NCBI GenBank assembly: GCA_020073565.1
Contig: JAIQEY010000007.1
Location: forward strand, 1 to 64,000
Length of the DNA: 64,000 bases
DNA from: Terriglobia bacterium
Lineage (GTDB): Bacteria; Acidobacteriota; Terriglobia; Terriglobales; Acidobacteriaceae
Reading direction: 5' to 3'
The notes below the pieces were generated by a model. It saw only the letters and a program-made list of their open reading frames with translations. It was not told where the DNA came from and made no database searches. This document shows, in pieces, positions 20,971 through 30,173 of this stretch (its first letter is position 1; every line of letters begins with the position of its first letter). Position numbers and translations under genes: made by a program.

Positions 20971-22242
20971 CTACCGCTTCAACGCCCGCGCCGCAATGTC
21001 CCTACGATAGTGCGCGCCCTCAAAGCTGATCTTCCCGCAAGCATCATAGGCGCGCTGCACCGCAGTTTGCAGCTCCACCGCACGCGCCGTCACTCCCAGC
21101 ACGCGCCCGCCCGAAGTATAAAAAGCTCCCTCCCGCGCGGTAGTCCCAGCGTGGAAGACTTCCACGCCTTCAAGTTTTGCCGCGTCCTCCAGGCCACTGA
21201 TCTTCTTGCCCGCCTCGTAAGCGCCCGGATATCCACCCGACGCCATCACGACCGTTACCGCGGCATCGTCCGACCACCTGAAGTCGCCGTCACTGGTGCG
21301 GCCGTCGATCGATGCCTCCAGCGCCTCGACCAGGTCGCTCTCCATCCGCATCAGGATCGGTTGTGTTTCCGGATCGCCGAAGCGGCAATTGAACTCCAGT
21401 ACGATCGGCCCGCGCGCCGTCATCATCAGCCCGCAGTAGAGCACGCCCTTATACTCCGCGCCCTCCGCTTTCATACCCGCCACGACCGGCCGCGCAATAT
21501 GCGTCACTAGCCAGTCACGCATCTTGTCGTCCACGATCGTCCGAGTCGTATAGGCGCCCATGCCGCCGGTGTTCGGACCGGTGTCACCGTCCCCCACACG
21601 CTTGTGATCTTGCGCAGCGACCAGTGGAGCGACGCGCTCCCCGTCGCTTACAACGAGAAACGACAGTTCATCTCCGCTCAGGAATTCCTCCAACACCACG
21701 CGGGCTCCAGCCTCACCCAGCATCTTGCCGCTCAGCATCTCGCTAGCGACCGTGGCCGCCTCATCTTTGGTCTTGGCAATGACTACGCCCTTCCCGGCCG
21801 CCAAACCGTCCGCCTTCACCACCACCGGCGGATGGAAATGCTGGAGAGCCGGACGCACGTCGTCCATCGAGTTGCAGATCGCATAGTGCGCCGTGGAAAT
21901 GTGATGCCGTTGCAGAAACTCTTTTGCGAAACTCTTGCTGATCTCCAACTGGGCCGCCGCTTTGGTAGGACCGAAAGTTCGCCAACCGCGGCGCGTGAAT
22001 TCGTCCACCACCCCGAGCTTGAGCGGCAATTCAGGCCCGACTACGGTCAGGTCCGGCCGAATCTGGTTAGCGACTGCCACCAGTGACTCCAAGCTCTTCA
22101 CGTCCACCGGGCGGCACTCCGCCTCGGCCGCAATCCCACCATTCCCCGGCGCGCAATAAACCTTGCTGACCCGGGGCGACTGCCGCAGCTTCCACACCAG
22201 CGCGTGTTCGCGCCCGCCGCTTCCGATGACGAGGATCTTCAT
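20971..22242 (-). CDS. purD: Phosphoribosylamine-glycine ligase
   Basis: PurD (GAR synthetase) joins glycine to phosphoribosylamine with ATP in the second step of purine synthesis. The 423 residues carry the N-terminal VIGSGGREHALVWKL motif, the KADGLAAGKGVVIA ATP-grasp lysine strand at about 140, HKRVGDGDTGPNTGGMGAY at about 213-231 and the NCRFGDPETQPIL metal-binding motif near 290. All family landmarks are present. It is the first gene of the purD - small membrane protein - purE - dinB operon. A short palindromic repeat lies just upstream (22268-22380), towards the divergent regulator gene. Confidence 0.97.
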   Translation of the reverse strand: MKILVIGSGGREHALVWKLRQSPRVSKVYCAPGNGGIAAEAECRPVDVKSLESLVAVANQIRPDLTVVGPELPLKLGVVDEFTRRGWRTFGPTKAAAQLEISKSFAKEFLQRHHISTAHYAICNSMDDVRPALQHFHPPVVVKADGLAAGKGVVIAKTKDEAATVASEMLSGKMLGEAGARVVLEEFLSGDELSFLVVSDGERVAPLVAAQDHKRVGDGDTGPNTGGMGAYTTRTIVDDKMRDWLVTHIARPVVAGMKAEGAEYKGVLYCGLMMTARGPIVLEFNCRFGDPETQPILMRMESDLVEALEASIDGRTSDGDFRWSDDAAVTVVMASGGYPGAYEAGKKISGLEDAAKLEGVEVFHAGTTAREGAFYTSGGRVLGVTARAVELQTAVQRAYDACGKISFEGAHYRRDIAARALKR

Positions 22243-22267
22243 AGTGGAAACAGTTAAGGGTAGGTGC

Positions 22268-22380
22268 GAGAGGAAGATGATGTCAAACGCGAGGTCAGAG
22301 GTGAGAGGGCAGATTGCAGAGGTTAACCCCGACGCTTCGGTGCTTACCTCTGCAATCTGACCTCTGACGTCTGCAATCTC
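22268..22380. repeat. Palindromic intergenic repeat, GGTCAGAGGT type
   Basis: The left part reads GAGGTCAGAGGT...GGGCAGATTGCAGAGGTTAA. The right part carries the reverse complement TTACCTCTGCAATCTGACCTC and a second partial copy. The two halves are separated by about 16 bases. It lies between the divergent purD and mntR-like genes and ends right before the operator candidate at 22381. No second copy was noticed elsewhere in the window. Confidence 0.6.
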
Positions 22381-22398
22381 GATTAACTATGCTTAATC
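22381..22398. promoter_or_regulatory. Operator candidate upstream of mntR-like gene
   Basis: GATTAACTATGCTTAATC has perfect six-base arms (GATTAA/TTAATC). Its core TTAACTATGCTTAA matches 12 of 14 positions of the palindrome in front of the Nramp gene at 23089. It sits 22 bases before the GTG start of the regulator gene, where binding would block its own promoter. The shared sequence in front of regulator and transporter argues for autoregulation by the DtxR/MntR protein. Confidence 0.65.
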
Positions 22399-22419
22399 CC
22401 CGCCGTATAATCTTCTCAC

Positions 22420-23088
22420 GTGATCACCGTTTCCAAAGAAGACTACCTCAAAGCGATTCTCGAAGCCGAGAGCGAAGGCGAGACCGTGATCTCGGCCACG
22501 CTCGCCCATTGGCTCAAAGTGTCGCCGCCGGCTGTGACGATGGCTCTACGTCGTTTGAAGAAAGATGGCCTGGTGCGCGTCCAGAGTGACGGCCGTGTCG
22601 CTCTCTCCGCTGCCGGACGGCGCATCGCCCGCAGGCTCACGTTGCGACACCACCTGATCGAGCGCATGCTGGCAGAAATGTTCGGCATGGAATGGTACAA
22701 AGTGCACGATGAGGCGGAGCGCCTGGAGCACGCGGTTTCCCCCGATTTTGAAGCGAAGCTACTGGCCAAACTGGGGCGCGGAGGCGCGTGTCCACACGGC
22801 AACCTGAGTGAGTTGGAGAGTCCCGCGAGCCGGCGGCGCCGCGGGTTGCTCTTGCTCTCCGAGGCAGAAGTGGGCCGGAACTACACAGTCAGCGGGATCT
22901 ACGAGCGCGATCGGCACCTGCTCGAGTTTTTGGAAGCCCGTGGGATCCGGCCGGGAGCCAAGCTCGGCCTGGTCGAGCGTAACTACGACAAGACGCTTTC
23001 GATCCGCACGTCCGCGCGCACCATGATTCTAGGCCGGCCCGCGGCCGAGAAAGTGTGGATTTCTCCCCTGCCGTCTCGTGCTTTATAA
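22420..23088 (+). CDS. mntR: DtxR/MntR-family metal-dependent repressor
   Basis: A 222-residue metalloregulator. Residues 1-65 form the winged helix-turn-helix (SKEDYLKAI, TLAHWLKVSPPAVTMALRRL). Residues 66-140 form the dimerisation and metal-binding domain with the family motif LRHHLIERML, the KVHDEAERLEHAV ligands and a CPHG segment near residue 126. The C-terminal 75 residues resemble the SH3-like FeoA domain found in longer members. Given the Nramp gene 18 bases downstream, manganese or iron is the likely co-repressor. The start is a GTG at 22420. The stop codon overlaps the sequence just before the second operator palindrome. Confidence 0.87.
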   Translation: MITVSKEDYLKAILEAESEGETVISATLAHWLKVSPPAVTMALRRLKKDGLVRVQSDGRVALSAAGRRIARRLTLRHHLIERMLAEMFGMEWYKVHDEAERLEHAVSPDFEAKLLAKLGRGGACPHGNLSELESPASRRRRGLLLLSEAEVGRNYTVSGIYERDRHLLEFLEARGIRPGAKLGLVERNYDKTLSIRTSARTMILGRPAAEKVWISPLPSRAL

Positions 23089-23102
23089 TTAACTATAGTT
23101 AA
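23089..23102. promoter_or_regulatory. Operator candidate upstream of mntH
   Basis: TTAACTATAGTTAA is a perfect 14-bp palindrome placed between the mntR-like stop codon (23088) and the mntH ATG (23107). It shares the TTAACTAT half with the site at 22383-22396. With only four bases to the start codon, binding could block initiation or an mRNA starting within the gene upstream. Confidence 0.7.
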
Positions 23103-23106
23103 CCTG

Positions 23107-24591
23107 ATGGCGGATGTGCCAGTCGAATTGCTGGGTATTTCGGAACCACAGAAGATGAACAAGGCAGAAGGCGAAACTGAAATCAGCGCGGGGGCCGGTT
23201 CGGGCATGTCACCCTCCGATGCTCGCGGCGGTGGCCACGTGTCATTGGAAGGTGTGCACAGCTCCGTTGAGGTCCCGCATCACCAAGCTGGCTTCTGGGA
23301 GCAGTGGCGGGCTTTCGTCGGCCCAGCGATTCTGGTTAGCGTCGGCTACATGGATCCCGGCAACTGGGGGACGGACCTGCAAGGCGGTGCTCGCTTCAAG
23401 TACGGGCTCTTGTGGGTGGTGGGCCTCGCCAGCCTGATGGCGATCTTCATGCAAGTAATTTCCGCTCGCCTGGGCGTGGTAACGGGCAAGGATCTCGCCC
23501 AATGCTGCCGCGACTGGTATCCGAGGTGGACCCGTTGGCCCAACTGGCTGATGAGCGAGGTGGCCATCGGTGCTTGTGACTTGGCGGAGGTGCTCGGAAG
23601 TGCCGTCGCCCTCAACTTGCTGTTCCACATTCCCTTGCTATGGGCGGTGATCATCACCGGCTTGGACGTGCTACTGCTTCTGGCCTTGCAGAGCTTCGGG
23701 ATGCGCACGATTGAGGCTGTAGTCCTGCTGCTGATCGCGACCATCGGCGTGTGCTACTTCATCGAGATTTTCATTCTCCCGCAGACTCAGCCCAGTTTTC
23801 TGGAAATGGGGCGGGCGCTGGTTTCGCCGCACTTTCGTCAATCCGGGATTTTATACATTGCCATCGGCATCATCGGAGCCACCGTGATGCCGCACAACCT
23901 CTACCTGCACTCGGCCCTGGTCCAGAGCCGCAAGCTGCAGAAGGACGAACCGTCCATCCGGAGTGCGATCCGCTTTAACACGATTGACTCAATCGTGGCG
24001 CTGACCATCGCCTTCTTTGTCAACGCGGCGATCCTGGTGCTCGCCGCGACGGTGTTCTTCGGGAAGGAGAGCGTGACCGCGTCGGGCGGGCAGGTGGTCC
24101 ATTTCAGCGCCGACAGCGATTGGATTCGGGTTGCCTATTTGACGTTGGCGCCGTTGCTCGGGACGACGGTTGCGAGCACGCTGTTTGCAGTGGCGCTGCT
24201 GGCAAGCGGCCAGAGCAGCACCATCACGGGCACGCTCGCTGGCCAAGTTGTGATGGAAGGCTTCATGCACTGGCGAATCAAACCGTGGGTGCGGCGGCTC
24301 ATCACCCGCACGCTCGCCATCCTGCCGGCGGTCTTCATTATCGGCCTGCGCGGCGACAGCAGCGTTACGGATCTGCTCACCCTCAGCCAAGTCGTGCTCG
24401 CGCTGCAGCTTCCGTTCGCCATGTTCCCGCTCCTGCATTTCACGAGTTCCCGCCAGCGAATGGGAACCTGGAGGGTTGGTTGGTTCCTGCTCATTGCCGG
24501 TTGGGGCAGTGCTATTCTGATCACCGCGATGGACATTTACGGCCTACCGGACTCGTTCAAAGCAGCATGGCAGGTGATTGCCGGCGGATGA
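23107..24591 (+). CDS. mntH: Nramp divalent metal-ion transporter
   Basis: A 494-residue proton-coupled importer of Mn2+ or Fe2+ in the inner membrane. The two metal-binding half-helix motifs are present: DPGNWGTD near residue 81 (TM1) and MPHNLYLHSALVQSR near residue 261 (TM6). About eleven hydrophobic segments can be followed. The N-terminus has an unusual hydrophilic extension of about 60 residues (rich in Glu, Gly and Ser) before TM1; an ATG at 23155 would shorten it. No Shine-Dalgarno sequence precedes 23107. It forms a unit with the regulator upstream, and its expression is probably repressed when metal is plentiful. Confidence 0.95.
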   Translation: MADVPVELLGISEPQKMNKAEGETEISAGAGSGMSPSDARGGGHVSLEGVHSSVEVPHHQAGFWEQWRAFVGPAILVSVGYMDPGNWGTDLQGGARFKYGLLWVVGLASLMAIFMQVISARLGVVTGKDLAQCCRDWYPRWTRWPNWLMSEVAIGACDLAEVLGSAVALNLLFHIPLLWAVIITGLDVLLLLALQSFGMRTIEAVVLLLIATIGVCYFIEIFILPQTQPSFLEMGRALVSPHFRQSGILYIAIGIIGATVMPHNLYLHSALVQSRKLQKDEPSIRSAIRFNTIDSIVALTIAFFVNAAILVLAATVFFGKESVTASGGQVVHFSADSDWIRVAYLTLAPLLGTTVASTLFAVALLASGQSSTITGTLAGQVVMEGFMHWRIKPWVRRLITRTLAILPAVFIIGLRGDSSVTDLLTLSQVVLALQLPFAMFPLLHFTSSRQRMGTWRVGWFLLIAGWGSAILITAMDIYGLPDSFKAAWQVIAGG

Positions 24592-24627
24592 TGCTGGAAC
24601 GCAAGAGACAACAGAAATGGAAGACCC

Positions 24628-25044
24628 ATGTACGACACGATTCTGGTGACGTTGGACGGCACGCCCTCTGACCGGGCGATTATTGAACACATCAAACAGC
24701 TCGCGAAGCTCGCGCACAGCCGTTTGGTGCTGCTGCACGTGGCCGATGGCTGGGCAGCCAGAACCTACGGTCCGGACGCGATCAGTCCGGAAATCACCGA
24801 AGACACCAATTACCTGGAAAAGGTTCGGGCCGAGTTCCAAGCCCTGGGCATTTCTGCACAGGCCGAACTGGCATACGGTGAACCGGCAGAGCAAATCATC
24901 AAATGGGTAGAGCAGAAAGGTTGCGACCTGGTGGCCATGAGCACGCACGGACATCGTTTCCTGGCCGATGTCTTTCTCGGCGCTACGGCCACGCGAGTCC
25001 GGCACAGCATCGTTGTGCCCGTTCTGCTCCTGCGAGCGAAATAA
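24628..25044 (+). CDS. Universal stress protein, UspA family
   Basis: A 138-residue single-domain Usp. The N-terminal MYDTILVTLDGTPSDRAII strand and the C-terminal ATP-loop motif DVFLGATATRVRHSIVVPVLL match the ATP-binding subclass (GATATRV for the usual G2xG9xGS/T pattern). The middle contains the CDLVAMSTHG strand. It follows mntH by 36 bases with a GGAAGA ribosome-binding site, so it may be co-expressed with the metal transporter. Usp proteins modulate stress survival, but the specific role is unknown. Confidence 0.92.
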   Translation: MYDTILVTLDGTPSDRAIIEHIKQLAKLAHSRLVLLHVADGWAARTYGPDAISPEITEDTNYLEKVRAEFQALGISAQAELAYGEPAEQIIKWVEQKGCDLVAMSTHGHRFLADVFLGATATRVRHSIVVPVLLLRAK

Positions 25045-25184
25045 GAAGTTGAGTGGCAACGCGGTTCGTTGGCAACGCACACAATCCGCTCTCTAAGGAA
25101 TAAACTGGAGTATTCACGCAGGGCTGCCGCGTCATTCTGAGGCGGTGGCTTGCGATCCGGCATCCATAGATCAGGAAGGCACTC

Positions 25185-27977
25185 ATGTCAGCAAACAGTT
25201 TCGGTGCACGCGCAACTTTCAAGGTCGGCAACAAAGAATACGAGCTCTACCGCATCGACGCGCTCGACAAGCAAGGCATCTCGACGAAGCACCTGCCGTT
25301 CTCGCTCCGAATCTTGCTCGAGAACCTGCTCCGGACCGAAGACGGGCGCAATGTGACCAAGGAAGAAATCCGCGCCCTCGCCGCCTGGAACAAGAATTCG
25401 AAGCCAGAGAAAGAGATCGCGTTCACTCCGAGCCGCGTCCTGTTGCAGGATTTCACCGGCGTGCCTGCCGTCGTTGATCTCGCGGCGATGCGCGATGCCA
25501 TGAGATGCCTGGGTGGCGACCCGAGGCTGATCAATCCGCTGCAGCCTGCTGAACTGGTGATTGACCACTCCGTGCAGGTCGACGAATTCGGCTCGCCCAA
25601 CGCCTTCGATGTGAACGCGTTGCTCGAATTCCAGCGCAACAAAGAACGCTACGCCTTCCTGCGCTGGGGACAGACCGGTTTCCGCAATCTCGCCATTGTG
25701 CCGCCCGATACCGGCATCGTCCACCAGGTGAATCTCGAGTATCTTGCGCGCGTCGTCTTCGTCCACGAAGAGGGCCGTAAGCGCACTGCGTATCCTGACA
25801 CGCTCGTCGGCACCGACTCGCACACCACCATGGTCAACGGGCTGGGTGTGCTCGGCTGGGGTGTCGGTGGGATCGAAGCCGAGGCCGCCATGCTGGGACA
25901 GCCCGTTTCCATGCTGATCCCGCTGGTCGTCGGCGTAAAGCTCACCGGACGCTTGCGCGAAGGCGCTACCGCAACCGATCTCGTCCTGACGATCACTGAG
26001 ATGCTGCGTAAACACGGCGTCGTCGGCAAGTTTGTCGAGTACTTCGGTCCCGGATTGCAGGACCTGCCACTTGCCGATCGCGCAACGATCGCGAACATGG
26101 CTCCCGAATACGGAGCAACCTGCGGCATCTTCCCGATCGACAAAGAGAGTCTGCGCTATTTGAAGCTCACGGGCCGCAGCGACGAGCAGATTGCGCTGGT
26201 TGAAGCCTACGCGCGCGAGCAGGGTCTTTTCCACGATGCGAAGACTCCCGAAGCCGAATATTCCGAACTGCTGAGCCTCGACCTGACAACGGTTGAACCG
26301 AGCCTTGCCGGGCCGAAGCGTCCGCAGGATCGCGTCGTACTCTCCAAGGCAGGCGAATCATTCACGCAGGCTCTGCCTTCGCTGCTCAAGCTGAAAGCCA
26401 AGGCCGCCGCCGCAGCCCCAGCCGGAGTGGCTCCCAACAATTGGGAACAAGAGGGTGGAAATCCCGCGGCAGTAGGCGTTGACGATCACAAGGTCGAAGA
26501 GCACGTTCCCGCCACTGTTAAAGCCGCACTCAAGCATGGCAGTGTCGTGATTGCCGCCATCACTAGTTGTACAAATACTTCGAATCCATCGGTCTTGATC
26601 GCTGCCGGACTGCTCGCTCAAAAAGCAGTTGAGAAGGGGCTTTCTACACCGGCTTGGGTGAAGACTTCACTCGCTCCGGGCTCCAAGGTGGTGCGTGATT
26701 ATCTGGAGAAGGCCGGCCTCACTCCCTATCTCGAGAAATTGAAGTTTCACATCGTCGGCTACGGCTGTACCACCTGTATCGGCAACTCGGGCCCGTTGCC
26801 GGCTGAAGTCTCGCAAGCCATCGACGAAAAAGAGTTGGTGGTTGCCTCCGTACTGTCGGGCAATCGCAACTTCGAAGGGCGCATCAACTCCGAAGTCCGC
26901 GCCAACTACCTGATGTCGCCGCCGCTGGTTGTAGCCTTCGCGCTCGCGGGACGCATCGATGTGGACCTCCGCAAAGATCCGCTCGGTAAAGGCAAAGACG
27001 GCAAGCCCGTTTACCTGGCCGACGTGTGGCCGTCACAACAGGAAGTCGAGCAAGCGATGGCGGGTTCGATCTCGTCCGAGATGTTCCGCAAGAGCTACGC
27101 GGAGGTCTATTCGGGCGATGAACGCTGGCGCGGACTACCTGTTCCCAAGGGCGAAACCTACGCCTGGGAGAAAGATTCGACCTACATTCGCCAGGCGCCT
27201 TACTTCGACGACATGGCGTTGACGCCCTCAGCGGTCGAAGACATCAAGGGCGCCCGCGTGCTGGCGCTGCTTGGCGACAGCGTCACCACGGACCACATTT
27301 CACCTGCCGGTTCGATCAAGAAAGACAGTCCCGCGGGCAAGTATCTGATCGCTCACGGCGTGCAGCCTGCGGATTTCAATTCTTACGGATCGCGCCGTGG
27401 CAATCACGAAGTCATGGTGCGCGGCACATTTGCCAATGTTCGTCTGCGCAACAAGATGGTCGCGACCGAAGGCGGCTTCACGCGCCACCTGCCCGAGGGC
27501 GCGGAAATGTCGATCTTCGACGCGTCCGAAAAATACCACGCCGAAAAAGTGCCGCTCGTGATTCTCGCCGGCAAAGAGTATGGTTCGGGATCGTCGCGCG
27601 ACTGGGCGGCGAAAGGGCCGCGCTTGCTGGGTGTCCGCGCGGTGATTGCGGAGAGTTACGAGCGTATTCACCGCTCGAATCTCGTTGGCATGGGAATTCT
27701 GCCGCTGCAATTCCTTCCAGGAGAGAATGCTGAATCTTTGAAGCTAACCGGCGAAGAGGTGTTTGAGATCGCGGGCATTCGCGACATCGTCGAAAAATTC
27801 TCCTCCGGCCGTCAAATCACGGTGCGGGTAACCGGCGGCAAGACCTCCCAGTTCAAAGCCGTCGTGCGCATCGATACGCCGCAAGAAGCTCTCTATTACT
27901 CGAATGGCGGCATTCTGCAGTACGTGCTGCGGCAATTGCTGGCCGGTAAAGCGCAACCAGAGCCAGTGTCCGTGTAA
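25185..27977 (+). CDS. acnA: Aconitate hydratase A
   Basis: Aconitase interconverts citrate and isocitrate in the TCA cycle using a [4Fe-4S] cluster. The 930 residues fit AcnA/IRP-type enzymes. The three cluster cysteines are in [10 protein letters not shown] (about residue 462) and [10 protein letters not shown] (about 528 and 531). The substrate-site motifs [26 protein letters not shown] and [13 protein letters not shown] are present. A low-complexity Lys/Ala/Pro insert occurs near residues 400-430, between domains. AGGAAGG precedes the ATG. It is monocistronic. Confidence 0.97.
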   Translation: MSANSFGARATFKVGNKEYELYRIDALDKQGISTKHLPFSLRILLENLLRTEDGRNVTKEEIRALAAWNKNSKPEKEIAFTPSRVLLQDFTGVPAVVDLAAMRDAMRCLGGDPRLINPLQPAELVIDHSVQVDEFGSPNAFDVNALLEFQRNKERYAFLRWGQTGFRNLAIVPPDTGIVHQVNLEYLARVVFVHEEGRKRTAYPDTLVGTDSHTTMVNGLGVLGWGVGGIEAEAAMLGQPVSMLIPLVVGVKLTGRLREGATATDLVLTITEMLRKHGVVGKFVEYFGPGLQDLPLADRATIANMAPEYGATCGIFPIDKESLRYLKLTGRSDEQIALVEAYAREQGLFHDAKTPEAEYSELLSLDLTTVEPSLAGPKRPQDRVVLSKAGESFTQALPSLLKLKAKAAAAAPAGVAPNNWEQEGGNPAAVGVDDHKVEEHVPATVKAALKHGSVVIAAITSCTNTSNPSVLIAAGLLAQKAVEKGLSTPAWVKTSLAPGSKVVRDYLEKAGLTPYLEKLKFHIVGYGCTTCIGNSGPLPAEVSQAIDEKELVVASVLSGNRNFEGRINSEVRANYLMSPPLVVAFALAGRIDVDLRKDPLGKGKDGKPVYLADVWPSQQEVEQAMAGSISSEMFRKSYAEVYSGDERWRGLPVPKGETYAWEKDSTYIRQAPYFDDMALTPSAVEDIKGARVLALLGDSVTTDHISPAGSIKKDSPAGKYLIAHGVQPADFNSYGSRRGNHEVMVRGTFANVRLRNKMVATEGGFTRHLPEGAEMSIFDASEKYHAEKVPLVILAGKEYGSGSSRDWAAKGPRLLGVRAVIAESYERIHRSNLVGMGILPLQFLPGENAESLKLTGEEVFEIAGIRDIVEKFSSGRQITVRVTGGKTSQFKAVVRIDTPQEALYYSNGGILQYVLRQLLAGKAQPEPVSV

Positions 27978-27982
27978 TGAAG

Positions 27983-28024
27983 CGCAGGCGTCCCGCCGGC
28001 TGTCGAGCGGGTGTCTGGCCCGCT
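27983..28024 (+). repeat. GCCGGCTGTC repeat, copy 3
   Basis: Just after the acnA stop the sequence contains CGCCGGCTGTCGAGCGGG (27994-28011) within a GC-rich hairpin-forming stretch. These 18 bases recur exactly, inverted, inside the ydiJ-like gene at 51063-51080. Confidence 0.75.
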
Positions 28025-28102
28025 CTTCTCGCCAGTGACATTGGCGATCTGGCGAATCCGTTCGTCTTCCCGCGTAAGGCCTCATGCTAAGCTCGACTGC
28101 CC

Positions 28103-28948
28103 ATGCCCATCTCCCCTGAATATCTTCCCGCCGCCTGCGCACTGAGCGCCGTCGGTGTCTGGGGAGCGAGCGATTTCCTGGGCGGGATCGGTGCGCGCCG
28201 CGCGAACGCTTTCTTGTTTACCGCTATCGTGCACATGAGCGGCATGGTCCTGATGGGAGGTCTTGCACTTCTCACCCGCGCCCAGTTTCCCGAACGCGCG
28301 AGCTTGCTGTGGGCGCTGCTTGCGGGATCCGTCGGAGGCATCGCGCTCGCCCTGTTCTATCGCGCCCTGGCGAGCGGGAAAATGGGGCTGACTGCGCCGG
28401 TTGGCGCCGTGCTGGGCGCGGCCATACCCACCATCGTGACTGCCTTTGCGGACGGCTTCCCGGGGTATCGGCATATAGGCGGCTTTGTTCTGGCCGGCAT
28501 CGGTGTCTGGCTCATTTCACGTGCGGAAGATGGCGCTGGGCGTCCCGAAGGGCTGGGTTTGGCCGTGCTCGCCGGCGTAGGATTTGCCGGCTTTTATCTG
28601 TGTATCAACCGTGCGGGCAACGCCTCGGCGTTGTGGATCGCGGTCGTCTCGCGGACTGCTTCCTTTGTTGTCACCAGCGCCTTCGTTCTGTTCGGACGAC
28701 ACATTCGTGTCGTTCCAGTTCGTGTGCTGACGATTGCCGTTCTTGCGGGGATCCTCGACATCACCGGCAGCGCCGCCTTCATCCGCGCCGCGCAGATCGG
28801 ACGGCTCGATGAAGCGGTCGTGCTGAGTTCGCTCTATCCAGCCGTTACGGTTCTGCTCGCGCGCGTTTTCCTGCATGAGCACTTCAGTCGCGCCCGCACG
28901 GTAGGAATGCTGGCGGCGCTGGCGGCCGTCCCCATGATTGCCGGCTAG
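28103..28948 (+). CDS. EamA/DMT-family membrane transporter
   Basis: A 281-residue protein with about ten hydrophobic helices arranged as two EamA repeats (residues about 8-140 and 145-280). The pattern fits drug/metabolite exporters. The C-terminal half includes the typical LSSLYPAVTVLLARVFLHEHF segment. The substrate cannot be predicted. The ATG at 28103 has no obvious ribosome-binding site. It stands apart from acnA by 125 bases that include a repeat. Confidence 0.88.
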   Translation: MPISPEYLPAACALSAVGVWGASDFLGGIGARRANAFLFTAIVHMSGMVLMGGLALLTRAQFPERASLLWALLAGSVGGIALALFYRALASGKMGLTAPVGAVLGAAIPTIVTAFADGFPGYRHIGGFVLAGIGVWLISRAEDGAGRPEGLGLAVLAGVGFAGFYLCINRAGNASALWIAVVSRTASFVVTSAFVLFGRHIRVVPVRVLTIAVLAGILDITGSAAFIRAAQIGRLDEAVVLSSLYPAVTVLLARVFLHEHFSRARTVGMLAALAAVPMIAG

Positions 28949-29039
28949 GGAAGGAACCCCTTGCGACCCCTCGGTGTGCCATAATCCGACGGGACAAAAC
29001 CGGGGCCCTGCGCGTATTTATGTCAGGGAAGGATGGTCG

Positions 29040-29240
29040 ATGAGGACTCTACGAATCTCTCTGATCGCGACCGCGATCGCCACCGTGGCCAGCTTCTGGG
29101 CGCGGGCGTTTGGCTTCACGCAGAGGCTCTGGCCTGCCCATCCGCAGATGGCGGGGTTTCTGTTGACACTGGTTACGTGCATTGTGGTCCAGATTGCCTG
29201 GCCGATGATGGAGTCCAAGGACCAAGGCAACAAAGGCTGA
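29040..29240 (+). CDS. Small two-helix membrane protein
   Basis: A 66-residue protein with two hydrophobic segments (RISLIATAIATVASFWARAF and MAGFLLTLVTCIVVQIAW) and a hydrophilic tail ESKDQGNKG. The ATG at 29040 follows GGAAGGA at a good distance. The frame is open further upstream, but the composition there is not protein-like. I do not recognise the family. Confidence 0.55.
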   Translation: MRTLRISLIATAIATVASFWARAFGFTQRLWPAHPQMAGFLLTLVTCIVVQIAWPMMESKDQGNKG

Positions 29241-29272
29241 CATCTGCTGCCCGTCGCTGATAGTCTCTCCCC

Positions 29273-30067
29273 GTGGCGCTGGTTGAAGTTCACAATCTCA
29301 CCAAGATTTTCGATCTCTCCGAATCTGCATTTGGTGGACGGAGGGCGGGGTACGTTCGTGCGGTCGACGACGTTTCGTTCGACATCCAGCCGGGTGAGAC
29401 GCTCGGCCTGGTCGGTGAATCTGGCTCGGGCAAGAGCACGCTGGGGCGTCTGATCCTTCGTTTAATCGAGCCAAGTGCCGGAACGATCCGGTTCGACGGC
29501 AAAGATCTGCTTTCGGCAAGCGGCCGCGAGTTGCGCCGGATCCGCAGCGATATGCAGCTCATTTTTCAGGATCCCTTCGGTTCGCTCGATCCGCGTTTTC
29601 GGGTCGAAGATGTAATTGCCGAGCCGCTGGTAATCCACGAGAGCCTAAGCCACGATGTCCGTCGCCAGCGCGTGGGGGAACTTCTGCGCGCGGTGGGGAT
29701 GGACGGCTCTGCCATGCCCCGCTATCCGCATGAGTTCTCAGGAGGCCAGCGGCAGCGCATCGGGATTGCCCGCGCGCTTGCTCTGCGGCCGAAGTTTATC
29801 GTGGCGGATGAACCGGTGTCCGCGCTCGATGTCAGCGTCGGCGCGCAGATCGTGAACCTGCTGCAGCAACTGCAACGCGAGTTCGGGCTGACCTATCTTT
29901 TCATCTCGCATTCCATGCCGGTGGTGCGTTATCTCTCGACTCGGGTCGCGGTGATGTATGGGGGGAAAATCGTCGAGGTCGGAACCACCGAGCAGATCAC
30001 CCGCGAGCCGCGCGATTCCTACACTCGCAAGCTGCTGGCAGCCACGCCCGAGATGGCGGTTTCGTGA
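29273..30067 (+). CDS. Oligopeptide-type ABC transporter ATPase, orphan
   Basis: A 264-residue ATP-binding subunit resembling DppF/OppF. It has Walker [10 protein letters not shown] near residue 47, an [12 protein letters not shown]-loop region near 98, the signature [15 protein letters not shown] near 154, Walker B FIVADEP near 175 and the switch His in FISHSMPVV. The C-terminal [17 protein letters not shown] tail is characteristic of peptide/nickel importers. No permease, binding protein or partner ATPase is adjacent, so its transporter must be encoded elsewhere or it is a relic. The start is a GTG. Confidence 0.9.
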   Translation: MALVEVHNLTKIFDLSESAFGGRRAGYVRAVDDVSFDIQPGETLGLVGESGSGKSTLGRLILRLIEPSAGTIRFDGKDLLSASGRELRRIRSDMQLIFQDPFGSLDPRFRVEDVIAEPLVIHESLSHDVRRQRVGELLRAVGMDGSAMPRYPHEFSGGQRQRIGIARALALRPKFIVADEPVSALDVSVGAQIVNLLQQLQREFGLTYLFISHSMPVVRYLSTRVAVMYGGKIVEVGTTEQITREPRDSYTRKLLAATPEMAVS

Positions 30068-30173
30068 GTTAATCTGCGTGGAGATGGGGCGGCGCCTCGC
30101 AGCCATACGCTCTTGTGTGCAAGTTGGTCGCAGTCTACAATGCGCTCGACATTCCTTCTGGAGGTGATTCTCG

